A DNA stretch of 64,000 bases from Sanderia malayensis (Eukaryota; Cnidaria; Scyphozoa; Semaeostomeae; Pelagiidae), in the NCBI GenBank assembly GCA_013076295.1, contig RQOL01000024.1:1240001-1304000 (forward strand), written 5' to 3'. Below the pieces are notes generated by a model. It did no database searches. It worked only from the letters and a program-made list of their open reading frames with translations, and had not been told where the DNA came from. Made by a program: the position numbers and the translations under genes. Shown here piece by piece: positions 49,001 through 63,000 of the stretch. The stretch's first letter is position 1. The number at the start of each line of letters is the position of its first letter.

Positions 49001-52000
49001 TTTCTTATAAAAAAAAAAACGTGTACTTCAAGAAGATTAAGGGCATTTTTAGCACCCGTTAAGTTAAGACTAGTTGAGACTGCGAAAGTTAAGACCCTAA
49101 CGAAAGTTCCACAAAGTTTATAACAGACGAAACAGGCATAAATATAACCCTCAAATATTGCACGGAGAATGGTTGTACATTAATACATTTTGATTCAAAC
49201 TCTTTCAGATTGTAACGACAAATATTTAATACATGCACTTATAAATGGAACAAGAATATCGCCATGAAAGTATAGGAACAATATTTCGCTCTAGGGTCAG
49301 AAACTTGACAAGCCGGCTAGGAACACAGAAAGAAATAAATAAACTTCCATTGTGTGTTTATTTTAATTCCGTTGTTATGCCCTCCTTAAGTTATCCGGAA
49401 TTTAGTCATATTTGATAAATTATGTCTTTGTTGGTTAAATAAGCAACAATTAGCTTGCACGAAATAGGACTTTGCAATTTCTTGCGGAATAAGACAGCTG
49501 AATTGTAAATATGCCTCATCAAAGAAAGCCTTGCTCTCTCACAATCTCAAGAAAGATATTCAGATATCTGCTCGAAAAAGTCGCATCAAAAGTAGAAGCG
49601 AGACTGCGATCGTTATATCAATACTGAAATCGAGGCTGGGCAAAAATGGCCACTTAAAATTTCCACTCACCTGCCCCTCTCCATTCATCTTATTGGTCAG
49701 CTTGACTTTGGTGAACGCCACAGGGTTTTTCATCCAATGAGAGCCAAAGTTGGGTGAGTCAGGGTGTATGTAGACGGAGCTTGTTGAGGCTGGTTCAGGT
49801 TTGCCCCCGGGTACCCATTCACCATTTACGTATTTCCAACGATGGTCCTCCACAGCAACGAAGTCAAGAAGGAACGAATACATGGCCTGCGGTTCGAGTC
49901 CCTTCACCGATAACTTCAACACAGGGAACATGCGCCTGGGGAAAGAACAAAAATTGCATGAATATCTCGCGAACAGAAAATCCTAAGTGTTCATGTTCTA
50001 GAGCTAGACAAGAAAAGCGGTAAAATTATATTATCCTACCCAATATTATCTTATAACAAATGTGATTTTAAGAGTTTTATCATTTATACAGATATATACA
50101 GACTCGCTTCCCACTCACCAAAGCGTATATCTGTCTATTCAAGTTTAAAGGGACACTTAAAGACACAGTACGACACAAGTGCCGATATGACTCAAGCAAA
50201 GGAAAAAAAAGAGAGATGCTCCCATGCAGCTTATAGAGTGATAGCTCAGAACTACCTGTAGATATCTAAAAACGTGCACCATATATAGAAAAATGGACCA
50301 GCATACAGAACACATACATACATATATGTGCAAGTAAGCAGAAGCCTATTTCGCGAATAATGATTAATCTAAAAGTGCAGTACATGCACGTCTCATGAAC
50401 CAGGAGTGTAGTCGACCCATAATCTGTCTACTCGTATTATTGACTGGTGATTGATAAAACGCTTGATGGCTCACTGCGTGGCAAGGGTCGCTTAACACTT
50501 TAGCCTATTCATGCCACGCGTATATCAACAGAATCGAGATTAGCGGAAAACAAATACCGAAAATAGAACCGATGCCGTTGGAGACAAGTTTTAAATAGAA
50601 GCAAGGGGAGAGGGACAAGAGTGTGAGGACAGGTTTATGAACAGGACGGGTGGGGCTAGTTGAGGTGTGAAAATCATCCGAATGATTCTATTGGTGTGAG
50701 AAAGGGGTGTTGGGAAATTCATTGTTTAGATATCTGCAGATTGCTTGGAAAGGAATCGAAAGAAATCTAGGTAAAGTGATTTAGGATCGCGTGAGATTCT
50801 TGGGAATCCCTAAGGGTATCTAGAGATCCCTTTTCATTAGGGGAGATCTTCAAAATTCAATAGGAATGGTGTTTGTCAGAAGATAACTATATACGATGGG
50901 AATTTGTTAAATTTCAAAATCAAGCTATTGGTTCGACTCAAGCATGAGGCTAAATTCTGAAATTCCAAATTAAATTGAAAACCACGCTTAAATAAAACTG
51001 ACAACTGGGTATTTTATATTAAAGTAGTTTGAGTATTCGAGAACAAGTTCCTTTTGAAACAGGCGAGAAAAAGTTCGGTATAGAATGAAATGAGAAAAAC
51101 TACACAATAATAATGAAACTAAACATAAAGGCCGATTTAGTCAATCGAAATTGTAGCAAAAATAGATCAACTCAAATAATTGATTGGGTTTTTGATCGGT
51201 TTTCCTCTAATAACAAAAAGGCAGATCTTAATTTGCTGAAATGTTCTCAAACATTTGCTTCTCAAAAACAATAAGCCAGTGTTTTTTATTAGGATGGAGA
51301 AGAACACGTTGAAAATGGAATATAAAACTGTATTCAAAGGCAAAGCACAGAAAACGTTTAATTAAACATAAGATTACTTTATTGCAATCTTTAAGTTTGG
51401 CTTGTTAGTTTAAACTTTATTTAGACAACGAGTATAGCTTTAATGAGACTCAACAATGAGACATTAAGCTTCCTTGAAAGTTAAAAACATTCTAAACCTA
51501 CATTACTGAAGATTTTACACTCGTTTTAGTAACAATTTAGCCAAGAAGCGAAAAAAATTCAGCATACATATTGATTCCCCAAAGTGGCGCGCAAGGGTGC
51601 AACTTAAAACTTTAGAAATATTTCGCGAATCCCCAATGGCGCTCAACACAATTGACCGATGAATATCTATTGATATCTATTAAAATGACTTAGTGACCCC
51701 GCAATTAATTCAAACACAATCGCAATTATCACAATGGACAATTAAAGAAAGTTGTTTGTTGTTTACTCTCTTCAACAACTGTATTCATTCATTTGCCTGA
51801 TACTAAACACAACAACAATGAGACAAACAATAAACAAAAATCCTTGCCCCAAGTGGGTTGCGTTTTGGACCCTCGGCAGAATGATTCATCAAATCCCAAG
51901 TGAAACAATAGCGCTGATGAATGACACCTTTTACCCTTGTTGTTTTAGAAAGAAAGCCGTCAAGACTTGAAGACGATATTTTCTTCCTCCATTCATTTCA

Positions 52001-54081
52001 TATTTGAGTATATTTTTCCACCGGTACACTTTCGTCTGGTAGTTCTGGCATTCGTATGTTGTTCCAACAATTAAAACAATTGCCAGTTCTTGGCACCCCC
52101 ACTTGTCCCACTTAAGCATGTCGCATGAGTTCAAAGACATTCGTAAATCTCACCAAGAGAATCCACAAAAATTGTCTCGTCTCTTTGCTTCACATAGTTT
52201 TGGAAAATAATCCCTGCCAGGATTAGGCAATCGCTACTAAACCCTTAACCATAAACGTGGGAAAATAGAAATTATTGGCGGGGGTGGGGATAAATAACAA
52301 ATTTCATCGACTTCTGGATAAATCTCAGACTAATAAAGAATTGGAACCTATATTTTGGAAATTATCATGCTACAGCGTTGTAAACCCACCGCACCCTAAC
52401 CCGAATTAAATGAATACAATCTATCTCAGAGTGGAACATATTTCTGCACATATTCGAGAAACTTTTTGCAATATTGCAAAAGCTAATACAAAACTTGATG
52501 ATTTTCTACATTGCAGAGCTCAAAAACTGTTTTGTGCGATATTTTTGACAAAAAGACCTTAATTTGAAAACGAAGCTGCAGAAATACTCCCAAAAACCTC
52601 AAGTGCTTATCTGAAAGAGCGGGTTCGATAAAAGAAAGTGCTGATGGTAAGATGATAATCTTTCAAGAGTGTGTTCGAGTTGGTGATTATCATATGACAT
52701 GGAAATTTGTTGCATTTCTTACTTCACTGCTTAATCAAGGGTTACAAATTGAGGGTAGTGCATAATCAACAAAGAGAAACGTCTTATATATGTAGCTACA
52801 ACTGTGTAACACATGATAATATAACACTGACTGAATTCGTGAAGTTACATGGACATTTCTGGCTACAACAACTACAATATACAACAATCTACAGCAACTG
52901 AAGAATATTTTGTTATATTTACAGAACTTTATCAACTGTACAAAACACACATTGGATAATGCATTTCATGTCTGCGCTAAACAACTACAATCTCTCGATC
53001 TCCTCATAATCTGTCGTATATATACTAAATTTCACACAAACGGACGTTCCTTCGCCATCCACATGCTACGAACACAAATCAAATGTTCTTAGCTTACCTT
53101 CCGTTCTTTGTAACAATCATTTCGTTAGTCAGTTTGACGAATTTCGACCACAATTCAGATTCGTCGAGAATCACATCAACACTGGGAATCGATTCGCCGA
53201 ACTGTTCATTCTTTCTTTCGACCTCATCGTGGTGTTGTTGCTGTCCGTTCTGCTCTCCTCCTGTCGTTCTCGAGCTCTCGACGATCTGCTCTGATTTCTT
53301 TCCTTATAGAGAAAAATAACATGACACGTTTTAGAAAATAAATATTGCAATTGACTCTAGTCAAATTCTGAGCTGCAAAGTCAAACGAACTCTACTCAAA
53401 GGCAGACTCAATCATTATAGTGAAAATAGACTTTTCGAATCAAAGTTTAGAACTCTCTAATTATGCACAAAAATTATACCCATGACATAAGGATATAACT
53501 GCACATTTCATAATGGAACCTGAACAACGCTTTGCTTAATAGCTCACGCCTATCGTGAGCTGAGTAAATTTCTAAAGGGAGACAAGTCATAGGAAAGGAA
53601 GGACATCCATATGACGCATAAAGGAAACTTTTGTAAATAACTCTATAAATAGACGCGTCCGACCTTTCAAAAACAATCACGTATTTTCTGACTTATACTA
53701 AACATTTTGATATACTCATCTTCCAATATAGCTACAAATTGCTTTCGAAACCTAGATCTTTGCGAGGCCGTCTAAAACTTGTTTCGAAACTATATTTGAA
53801 AACTTCCCAATAATACTGCATCTCTCTTTAATCTAATATAAATTGACATCTCAACAAGTTCGAAAATAAACCACAGCAACTCTCACTAAGCTAGTTCGAA
53901 GCAAAAATACACATTTCTCAGGAACATGATGATTTGGCTGTTAAAGTAGAGAAGGTTTACACTTGGAAGTCGATACTAGCGAAAACAAATGGCTTATTCC
54001 ATGAGAAATGTATACTAAAGAGGACGAACACATCTTACCTTCAGCTAGTATCTTCTTCATCGAGAAAGCGTTATGTGTCAT
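46062..54081 (-). CDS. TBXT: Brachyury T-box transcription factor
   Basis: This T-box DNA-binding regulator of gastrulation, blastopore and axial tissue has 395 residues in 8 coding exons: 54081-54039, 53302-53098, 49935-49671, 47827-47687, 47535-47474, 47304-47249, 46842-46705, 46339-46062; phases agree throughout. The T-box (about residues 62-240) runs from [20 protein letters not shown] through [72 protein letters not shown] and [16 protein letters not shown] to [22 protein letters not shown] and AFLDAKER are Brachyury-class wording. Where other Brachyury proteins usually read KIKYNPFAK this has KIQHNPFAK. The N-terminus is short ([17 protein letters not shown]). The C-terminal region is Ser/Tyr/Pro-rich and ends SLIYP. 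The start is the first ATG of the exon; a Met at residue 8 is an alternative. Confidence 0.94.
46939..47158. mobile_element. CTCGAATAAGCCCCC MITE, partial copy 2 (Brachyury intron)
   Basis: It begins 'ctgtaaatcctcgaataagc' and follows the complement of 28674-28944 through 'aatattgagcc…aagtttcca'. It loses the far inverted repeat after 'gcaaataagcccc'. Confidence 0.75.
48846..49025. mobile_element. TACACGTTTTT MITE, copy 2 (Brachyury intron)
   Basis: It is in inverted orientation relative to 39071-39236, with the same ends and the same 'ctattgttttc…gaaaacaatag' internal pair. Confidence 0.85.
50663..50670 (+). promoter_or_regulatory. T-box half-site in Brachyury intron 2
   Basis: AGGTGTGA is a perfect T-box half-site, inside the large intron between coding exons 2 and 3. 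An 8-mer of this kind is expected about once or twice by chance in 64 kb, so it is only a candidate for autoregulation. Confidence 0.25.
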
Positions 54082-54316
54082 AACCAGGATAGCAAGTTTA
54101 ATGGCAGATCGTTGTATGTGTATCACTCGACAGCAAGATTACTACTAGTAGTGGTAGCAATACGGTAGCAATAAATGTAGTGGTCGTCGAGGCAGGTATA
54201 ACAGTACCTTGTTGCTTGAATATCAATCTGACCCAGGACAGACACAGAGAAGCGGCCGCGAATGTGCTAAGGAATCGAGATAAAATGAAACTGCAAGCCA
54301 GCTTCAGTAATGCCGG

Positions 54317-54324
54317 TATTTATA
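54317..54324 (-). promoter_or_regulatory. TATA box of Brachyury
   Basis: TATAAATA on the minus strand lies about 236 bp upstream of the ATG, within a locally G+C-richer region (54180-54600). It implies a 5' UTR of roughly 200 nt. Confidence 0.55.
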
Positions 54325-55950
54325 GCAGACGACGTGGAGCTGTGAGAAACGTCTGTGTCCGGGTGTCGCCGAATTTGTCACTTGTGGACAAGCGACAGTT
54401 GGTTGGATTGTCTTTGACGAACTCGGGCCGTCCGCTGGGACTTGAAACTTGTCCTACACTCCCTCCGCGCGACCGGAGTTTAACGTGCAACTATTTAACA
54501 CGCGACGAATCTCAGTCTGAAAGCGATGCAGTCGGATCAATGATACTCGCCCTTGTTGTGCTTATGTACTCAGCGTAGATAGAGGATACGAAGACTCGAC
54601 GTGACGAACCAACTGACCACGCAACGTAATAACACGCCGGATTACTACAGTACAGCTATGCACACGATATCAAAACGATAGCATTACTTGTCGTCTTAAC
54701 AATTGTTGCTCGCGAAAGATGATGCTGTTTTGATTTTGATGATGTCGATGAGATTTTGGTTCGTATGACAGGCAGGCAGCTTTCGGGTTTTATGTAGTCT
54801 TCTGTGCAACCGGAAGGAGGCCGAGAGGGCGGCGCGCTTTCACGAATTCAGTTTTGTTTTCCACGCCGCTCACTCGTTTTATTGATCCGTTTCGCTGTGG
54901 AATTGACAGTTTGTATATCTGTTTGCGTAAGCGAAGTGAAATTCAAGTCAATTGTCCTTTGCATTCATGGCATTGTCCTCTGCACTATAGAGATTGCGGC
55001 CTTAGATCTTGCCGTCTAGTGAGCAGCATTGTTTTGTGTTGAAAATGTGGCAACAGAAAGAAATTCTGAATCCAGTCCTTCTGTTATGATGTTATTGCTT
55101 CGTCTTCATATCTTCTTCTTTGTCTGCTCTTCTTTCTTTGTCTACTCTTCTTTCTTCTTCTTTCTTGTAAGCATGTAAGCAGCTTGGAAATCAACCTTCC
55201 AAGTGCGCGGGAACGTAAACTTCGAATCTGCATAGCATAGCCCTAATAACGCAATTCTATATGATTCTTGGGGAGTTCAGACCAGCATTAAATAAGGAGC
55301 TCAAAATCCAATCTTCCCAGCAATCGACACAAAATTGCCCCAACTTGATTGCGACTGCATAAAAACACAGACCAAGGAATATATGCTTCGTAGCTGGATA
55401 CAAACATCAAAATTTTGTTTGGCTGTACATAGTCCCATCGCGATTCTCTCAGTACCTGTAAAAATAGGCTACAAACAAAACGATGAGATATGATAAACAT
55501 TTCATTGAGAACATATCATGTACATGACAGCTAACAAAGAAACCACTACGTCTGTCCATTCTCTCATATATAGATTCTCGTACATCCATAACACTCAACT
55601 CCACAGTGTGGTCTGAGTTTTAGCTTTCGTCAACACGCGAAAGCTCCAGAATCCCCATATTTCCCAGAATACCCAAGCGCTCGAAACTACTTTGGAAAAC
55701 TCACAAAAACCCCTTCAACTCAAAACTCAAAATTCTCCCTTATGGACCACCTCAAATGAATATTCGCTAATTCGCTATGGCCCTAGAGACATTCACTGAA
55801 TATTCTTCCGGACATTTGCAATACACTCATCTAAACAATCGCTATATCTTCTTCCAGACAGTTACTAGACAATTTTCCAAATAATGACCAGGTCTTCCAG
55901 ACATCCAGTTGAACAATAAATGAATACCCTTCTACTGAAAAAGCATTCTT
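54325..55950. other. Brachyury upstream region
   Basis: No gene was recognised. A plus-strand open frame across 54180-54578 overlaps the Brachyury promoter and has no family resemblance. A tct/ctt-rich tract lies near 55098-55165. Confidence 0.4.
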
Positions 55951-55959
55951 CCAGATAGT

Positions 55960-56390
55960 TGCTTGATATTTAACAAGAAATTCACTAGGTATACTAGACA
56001 TTCACTAAAAATATTAAAGCAGACATTCACTAGATACATGAACCCAGACATTTATTACATATATTAAATCAGACATTTATTAGATATATTAAACCAGGCA
56101 TTTATTAGATATATTAAATCAGACATTCACTAGATATATTAAATCAGATACTCACTAGATATATTAAATCAGATATTCACTAGATATATTAGACTAAACA
56201 TTCACTGGATATATTAAACTAGATATCTATTAGATATATTAAACCAGACATTCACTAGAGATATTAAACTAGACATTTATTAGATATATTAAATCAGACA
56301 TTCACTAGAGATATTAAACTAGACATCTATTAGATATATTAAACCAGACATTTACTAGATGTATTCAGCCAGCCATTAGCTGGGTATATA
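55960..56390. repeat. 25-bp A+T-rich minisatellite upstream of Brachyury
   Basis: About fifteen head-to-tail units of roughly 'attcactagatatattaaa' plus 'ccaga' occur. Variants alternate 'cattcactaga' and 'catttattaga', suggesting a two-unit higher-order pattern. Confidence 0.88.
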
Positions 56391-59300
56391 TTCAGACATC
56401 AAAGTACTGGTTAGTCAATCGAAATGGCTAATTTATCTCACAGACATATCACATCACTTTCTTTTCTCTTGGTTTCATCGAGCCTTATCTATCTTAGCTT
56501 TGTCCTATTGCCTTCAATTGGTATAGATAAACTGTTAATTAAACAGACCAATTGCATAATGCGTTAGAGGAAATTTACAAGCAAAGTGCGATGGCTTTTC
56601 AAAATTGCCATCAACATGATGAATACAATATTGGCTTGCTCTTCCAAAATTAAATCAAGGCCAGGTATATTAGATCTATATTTCATTACGTTTTCAACTT
56701 TCAACTCGCTTAGTTATTCTGCAAGAGCGGGGTTTAAAAGCGAATAACCTTCGTGTAATTTTGACCATTTAAAACCTTATACGTTCAAAAAAATATATCA
56801 GGTATATCAGTTAACCAGTTTTTAACGTTTCAAACACATCTTTTAAATTTCAAAACTCATTTCTTAAAACCTCAAGTTCAATACTGCACATTTCATTTTC
56901 GATACTGCACAAAGTGTGCAATACTGCTCATTAAAATAGGCCTTGAAAATTCATGTTAGTTTACATGAATTACGTAATTTATAGCAGCATTGTAAATCCT
57001 AATGGAGTTGCAAAGTAAAAGTTTCCAGCGGAAAATCTGGCGAATTCTTCTTCAGGGTTACTTTAACATAAACACAATGGCATACTCCTCGTGCTAGATA
57101 AAATACAATTTATCTACGATGTAATACAACTGGTGTTGCATAAAGTACTGCCATAATGAATGAAGGAGGGCTCGCACAAGCCGTCGGCTACTATAAAGAC
57201 CCGAATCCAATTTAGCCAGCAATACAAACGATGATAGAAGCCATTGAGCTGACAACTTAGTACGTTTAGATTTTGGACTTTCAGAGGGAAATGCTAACTA
57301 CTCGTATCAATCCAATGCGAAACGGAGCAATTGAATGTTCTAATCTAACAAATTATTGACTTCCTCAGGCGTGCAAGCAAAATCGAACCCACTTAAGATG
57401 ACAATAACAACAATAATAATCATCATAATCATAATAGGAGTAAACAACCAGCGCAAAGTAAACAGAAATAAGCACACCAAACAACAGACAACCCAATTCA
57501 ATTACATTGCGCGTCCGAAGAGCTCAAGAGTGTCCGCATTCAAATGCCAACCAATCGGAAGTGAGCATCTCGCCGGGAATCAATAATGGCGGCAGGTTGA
57601 AAGAGTATAAGTGCGCACAAACCAACTGCACATGTCGATGTAATTATTAATTATAATTATTATAAAAATTATTAAATATAAGAATTAATGAATTCATTGA
57701 TTTGATTTATCGATTCTTGTTATTTATTTCTTTGTAGTTGAACATGAGTTGGAATTGTGGGTGGGTGAGTAATCGAAATATGAAGGAACTAATTGCGATT
57801 TAATGTATGAATGAATGCTGGAACGTGTTCTGCGGTTTGTGCTGTATTTGTGGGAATTGTTGAAATCGATTTGTTATTCAAAGAAGGGTGTACGGCAGCT
57901 AATAGCTTGGCGGTCCATCTTAAGAGAATTAAGCAAACTTGGTTGCTATTGTACAATGGTTTACGGTTAGCAAACACGCGTTTGATTCACTTCCAGAAAT
58001 TGAAGAGATTTGGTATTGTAATACCCGAAAAGCTTTGTTGAAAAACAAGCTAAATTGTGGATACTGTAAAGCCACAAACAAAATTATAATTCCAATTTAT
58101 TATGATAAAAATAACGCACAAGAACACTAAATTGGTTGAGATTACAATAGAGTTTCACCCCATTGTGATCATAACTTGCTCTGTCTATAATGGTATAGAG
58201 CACCATGTTTTTCAATAAAAACGTCTTATCAAACTTTCGCTGTGCTGTAGTGTATTTGTAAATACATTATTGCTACAGAGCACATCTTAAAGGTCGCACT
58301 AAAAGGTTACAGTGCTAAAGCCAACATAATAGAGGTCGTAATGCGAAGACAAGAGTTAAAGGTCATACTAAAAGGCCACAAGGCGAAAGCCGACGTAATA
58401 GGGGTCGTAATATGCAAATACAAGGGTTAAAATCTTCATTTTCTGCAACAACTCCAAGATCTAATATAAGACCACGAAAACGTGTTACTTTCCAGACCCA
58501 GCAAATGTTTACTGAGAAGTTTGTCACACGAAAATCCAATAAACTAGGAGTAAATTGCACTGTGGGATAATTCCACAAAACACAAGATGCTTAGGTATTC
58601 TGGGAAGTTAATTATAAGGGCAACTCGTTAAACAGAGGGTAAATTGGGCGTAAGTAATTGGGGGCTCATTAAATACAGATTATAGTGTGTGTACAACATC
58701 CCCTTATTCAATAGGTAAGTGAAACCGCATTGAATTCTGGAACAGACTTGCAACATTGCCTCCGCTGGGTCGACTGCGGGGCAGCAAACGATAAAAATAG
58801 CCTGGCGAGACAATGAATTCTATACCCCAAATCTATTATAATCCATTGGCCTATATGCGCTTTTGCACACTAACACATGCGATGCTTGCTGTGTGTCGAT
58901 CCTTTAGGCCAGTATCGTTGTGCACCATTTTAGGAATCGCCATGTTCGGTGTTTGTGTTCTTGGAGTTAATCCCCGATACCGTTTAAAAGCGAAGCTTGA
59001 GTGCACTTGAGTGCTGTGTACGTCAAAGTGGAGAATTTCAAGAGGTTATCATTGTATCGCAAGGCTGCATTATGCCGGCTTGGTTGCAGTTTTGTTGCAG
59101 TTTGCCGACAGCGCTGCGTGCCAGACAAAAGCTCGGACAAGATAATCTGCAGTATAATTCCTCGTCAAAACGCCGCGCGACAAGCTGGAAAACCGCGCGG
59201 CAAATATGGCGATGGTATGAGAATGATCAAAAGTTCGATATGGATTTAAATAGAAGTAGAGTGCTGAAGTAACCAACCTTGAAGCATTGGAACTAATGAA

Positions 59301-60032
59301 ACCAATACTTTGCTTTATGGGGCTTGACAAACTCGTGGTAAATTGTATTGTGGAGTAGCAAGCGACTAAACATTTATCTCATTATACCACGAAACTCAAT
59401 ATTTGGGGAAGGGATTATCGAAACTCCACAAGATAACCCCCCCCAGGGTCTATAGTCTTTGAAATGTCTTGTCGATCAACCAACAAAGTGGTGTGAGTCA
59501 GCGAGGAGTTTAAATTCAAAGCAAAGGAAGTTCTAGCGGCAAATCTAAATTTGGCTATAGTTTTGCATCCTGTAAATTAGCAAAAGTTGTCAAATCTTTT
59601 TCCTAATCAATTTGCATCCGCACATCTGTGGGGCTTTCCCTTGTTATGAATATAACTTCCACAGATGACAAGATGAAGGTGATCAATTAGCTAACGATGA
59701 TAATAATGATAATGGCGTGTTATGCTTTTAGCGCATTACTGAGCATGTCAATTCAAAATAAGATATGAAAACACAAACACAGAATGGGTAGCAGAACAAT
59801 GGGGTTCGCCGACTGGGGAAAAATATGGGGTATTACAGTGGGGTGAAATGTATGAGAGTTGTGAAGAATTTACCACAGATATTGACAAAGTCCTATTTCA
59901 CTGGCCAAAGAGGTGAAAAGTAAATAATAGTAGTGAAAATTTATGCGCAAAAAGATTTGGTTGAACAAAATTAGATAGACACATGAAATATTTTGCCAGG
60001 AAAAAGCCCCCATACCCCAACAATTTCGACAA
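56391..60032. other. Intergenic, no supported gene
   Basis: Short ORFs on both strands (for example 57811-58041 and 58997-59272) show no recognisable motif or splice context. A two-copy ~71-bp tandem duplication occupies 58288-58430 ('taaaggtc…actaaaagg', 'ggtcgtaat'). Confidence 0.4.
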
Positions 60033-60082
60033 AGTGGCGCCCCTAGGGGTATACGGGTACTTACACCCTCAGGGGCGCCACT
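60033..60082. repeat. Short palindromic element with AGTGGCGCCCCT arms
   Basis: 'agtggcgcccct' is inverted against 'aggggcgccact' around a 'atacgggtac' centre, giving a 50-bp foldback. The AGTGGCG arm resembles the termini of the CAGTGGCG element group. Confidence 0.65.
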
Positions 60083-63000
60083 GTACCCTGAAAATAAACA
60101 AACTATGTACAGACAAGCAAAATTTGCAGTTCGGCGACAATGACAATTTTTACCGAAGATAGACGCATCAATGACGGAAATAAATTTGAGGAGCTTGTAA
60201 TTGAACCGATTATCAGCTTATGGCTGACATGTTATGTGCGACGCGCTTGCCATATGAATGAAAATCAGATGACTGACACGTGATAAAAAGCGCAAACATC
60301 ATAATCATCATAATCGTTATAGTCAACGTCAAATGAAACTAATATTGTCAATGGAAGTTTTAACAAATTTCAAGTTTGAGTTTGAAAATGTGGACACAAA
60401 ATCACAAAATTTGGACACAAAATCAAGTATTTTATCAAAATAAGGATTGCGGCTTAAAATTTGGGGTCTGGACTCTACACCTCAATCACGTAACCCAGTT
60501 CACAAACTTTGGTGAATTTTAATGGTTGTTTGGAATAAGATCAGAATTAATTCTTGACACCCATAATCTGTCCTTATTCCTGAAAACAAATCAAATATCA
60601 GAAGAAAAAATCGAAAACTAAAGACCAAATAAAAAATAGAAAAATTGATAGAAAAATACCCTGTGATCTCCATCAACTTGCCCCATTGAACGATAATATA
60701 TTGTTGAAAGAATATTAACTCATAGAAAAATAGCCAGGGATGTTTACAGAAACCATTCGTCATTCTGGCAATGCCAATTTCCTCTCAATTGTTTATTGCT
60801 ATTTGTTTGTTTACAAACTCGTTTGCTTGTTTGTTGTTTGTTTGCTGATAAATAAACGCCGATCAGCTATGGAAGGAAAGCTTGAAAATATAAATATCCC
60901 GGCTTCTCAGCCACAGCTGTTTGTTAACAAGTCAAATGTTATTCCACTCGAACTCCTGCCAACGGTAAATAAACTTAAACGGCTGACAATCCCTTTTCAT
61001 TAAAAACATGAAAGATATTACTTAAAAGATGTTACATGGTGTGAATTGACTCGTTACCCCTCCTGCTATCGTACCCCAGCTAGAAACAGGAGAGTGTTGG
61101 CTCGAACTAATCTTCAGCGTTCGAGTACTTGACGTTAAAAGAAGCTGGGTGTAAAAGTCATTCATTTATTTCGACTAAAAATAAAGTTTCAGCATTATTC
61201 GATTGTTTTGAATTGAAAGCTCGAGTTAATTGAGCAAATTCTGCAAAAAACAAATGCAAAACAGACGAGAAAAAGCGTTCAAAACAAAACTGCTACTTTG
61301 AACTTTGCGCTACGACTCAAAAACTGCGACTTTGTCCTCTGAGTGCGTAAAGCAACAGACATATCCTTTCACCCTGGATACAGAGGTCAAAATTCAATTT
61401 TTTACATTGCAATCAGCGCCGTACTTCTGCATTATTTCTAGATCATCTTATTAATATTTCTACAGAAAATCGGGAAGAAATCTATAGCCAAGAGTAATTA
61501 TTAAATTTTTTGATTGAGAAACGTAGAGATTGCGGTAGGAGACACGTACAAAGATAGGCCGCGCTCTTTCGGCGTGTAGCATGGGTAGCAAAACAAAGGC
61601 GATTTATTTGTCCGACTCAAACTACTTATTTAGTGGAGAAGAAAAGGCTACTCGCCCTGTATGCCTGTTCAGCCTCGTACACAGAGCTTGACAACCCACA
61701 TGTTTGACTATGACTTTCCCGGTAGCAGTTGAAATTGAAAAAACGCAATTTGTAATTTCTATTCTCGCACAGTACATGTCGGAATGAGCCTGTAATCTGT
61801 CGGCTGAGCCTCGCATGTATTGAACTGATGCATTGTGTTTATATTGAATTTGATTTTGTATTGGATTGTGTTGTAAGAAGCAGTGATTGCTTACTTTGCA
61901 GCGTGTTTGCGCGCGCGAGCTGTGTTGTGTAACGCATTCCAACTGAACCAATAAAGACATTAGCCGCAACAAAAATGAGATTAATCAGCTAGGAAATCGT
62001 TCTCGTTAAGTCGTCAGCCCAGAGTCAATCAAAATAAAACATTCAGTTTACCTTAACAGTAATGAAGATCCTCCCGTCCTAACATAATACGGGATTGTTC
62101 TCACAGCCCATAATAGCATCAAATTAATTCAAAAAACAACCAAACCGATGATCGTCGTGTCCTTCAAAAATACCGACTGTTTTTGAAGTTGGAAAAATTG
62201 CGCACTGTCAAGCTCTATGACGTGTCAAAGGTCGTAGGACATTTGTTGCATCGAGCCAAAGTAGCAACTTCTCCTGTATCAAATACATCAAATACCGAGC
62301 AACATCAAATTGACCTTTGACTTGACAATTCTTGTGCCTAAAAAGGTCAAATGAAGCTCGCAACGCGAAATAAAAACTCAAAACCGCCGCAAAACACTGC
62401 AAAATGTGGCCACCCTATACTGTTTACAAGACACCTTTATCATTGCTACGGATGCTTAATCACCGTTAAAAACGATTACTCTCAAAGCAACGGTGATTAA
62501 ACCGAGCTTGCGCAATTGCCACTAATAACCGACTTTTGTTTTCAACAACAGCTTGTATTTCAACATGTACCATCTCCACGCAACAACTTTAGAGCTATCG
62601 ATATGGAATGGAGGGGGAGGGGTATGAATGATTCACCCTCTTCGGGTATAAATAGTTAATTTTGAATCAATTTTTGTTAATATACATATTAAAAAGCTTT
62701 GATGTACATGTTCAGTTGTCTTAACCTTATTTATTTATACGATACAGAAGTTGAGGATGAGCGTTTTACGAGACTTTGTCCTTTGTCCTTTCACCTCAGT
62801 TGCTATAGTGTCCTTTCACCTTTACATTCAAACAGCATGTCAATTTGCTTTCTTAACATCGCAAAGACTCGCAATAGCACACTTGTAGCCGGTTTCAAGA
62901 CGTGTACAAGGTGACGTAGTTAAAATCTGTGCCAAATAAACCAGGATAACCAGCCACCCTTCGCTGCATGCTACAGGCTGAGAAGGACAGCGGAATTTGT

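Noticed and set aside
54180..54578. 132-codon plus-strand ORF opposite the Brachyury promoter
   Set aside because: No family motifs. It lies in the G+C-richer promoter/5' UTR region, where long open frames arise by chance.
57811..58041. Plus-strand ORF with overlapping ORF at 57939-58130
   Set aside because: No recognisable domain, no splice context, and composition like surrounding non-coding DNA.
60869..60964. Possible first coding exon (MEGKLENINIPASQPQLF…) with an ACG|GTAAAT donor
   Set aside because: The peptide matches nothing I recognise, no downstream exon was found, and a 32-codon open stretch is expected by chance.
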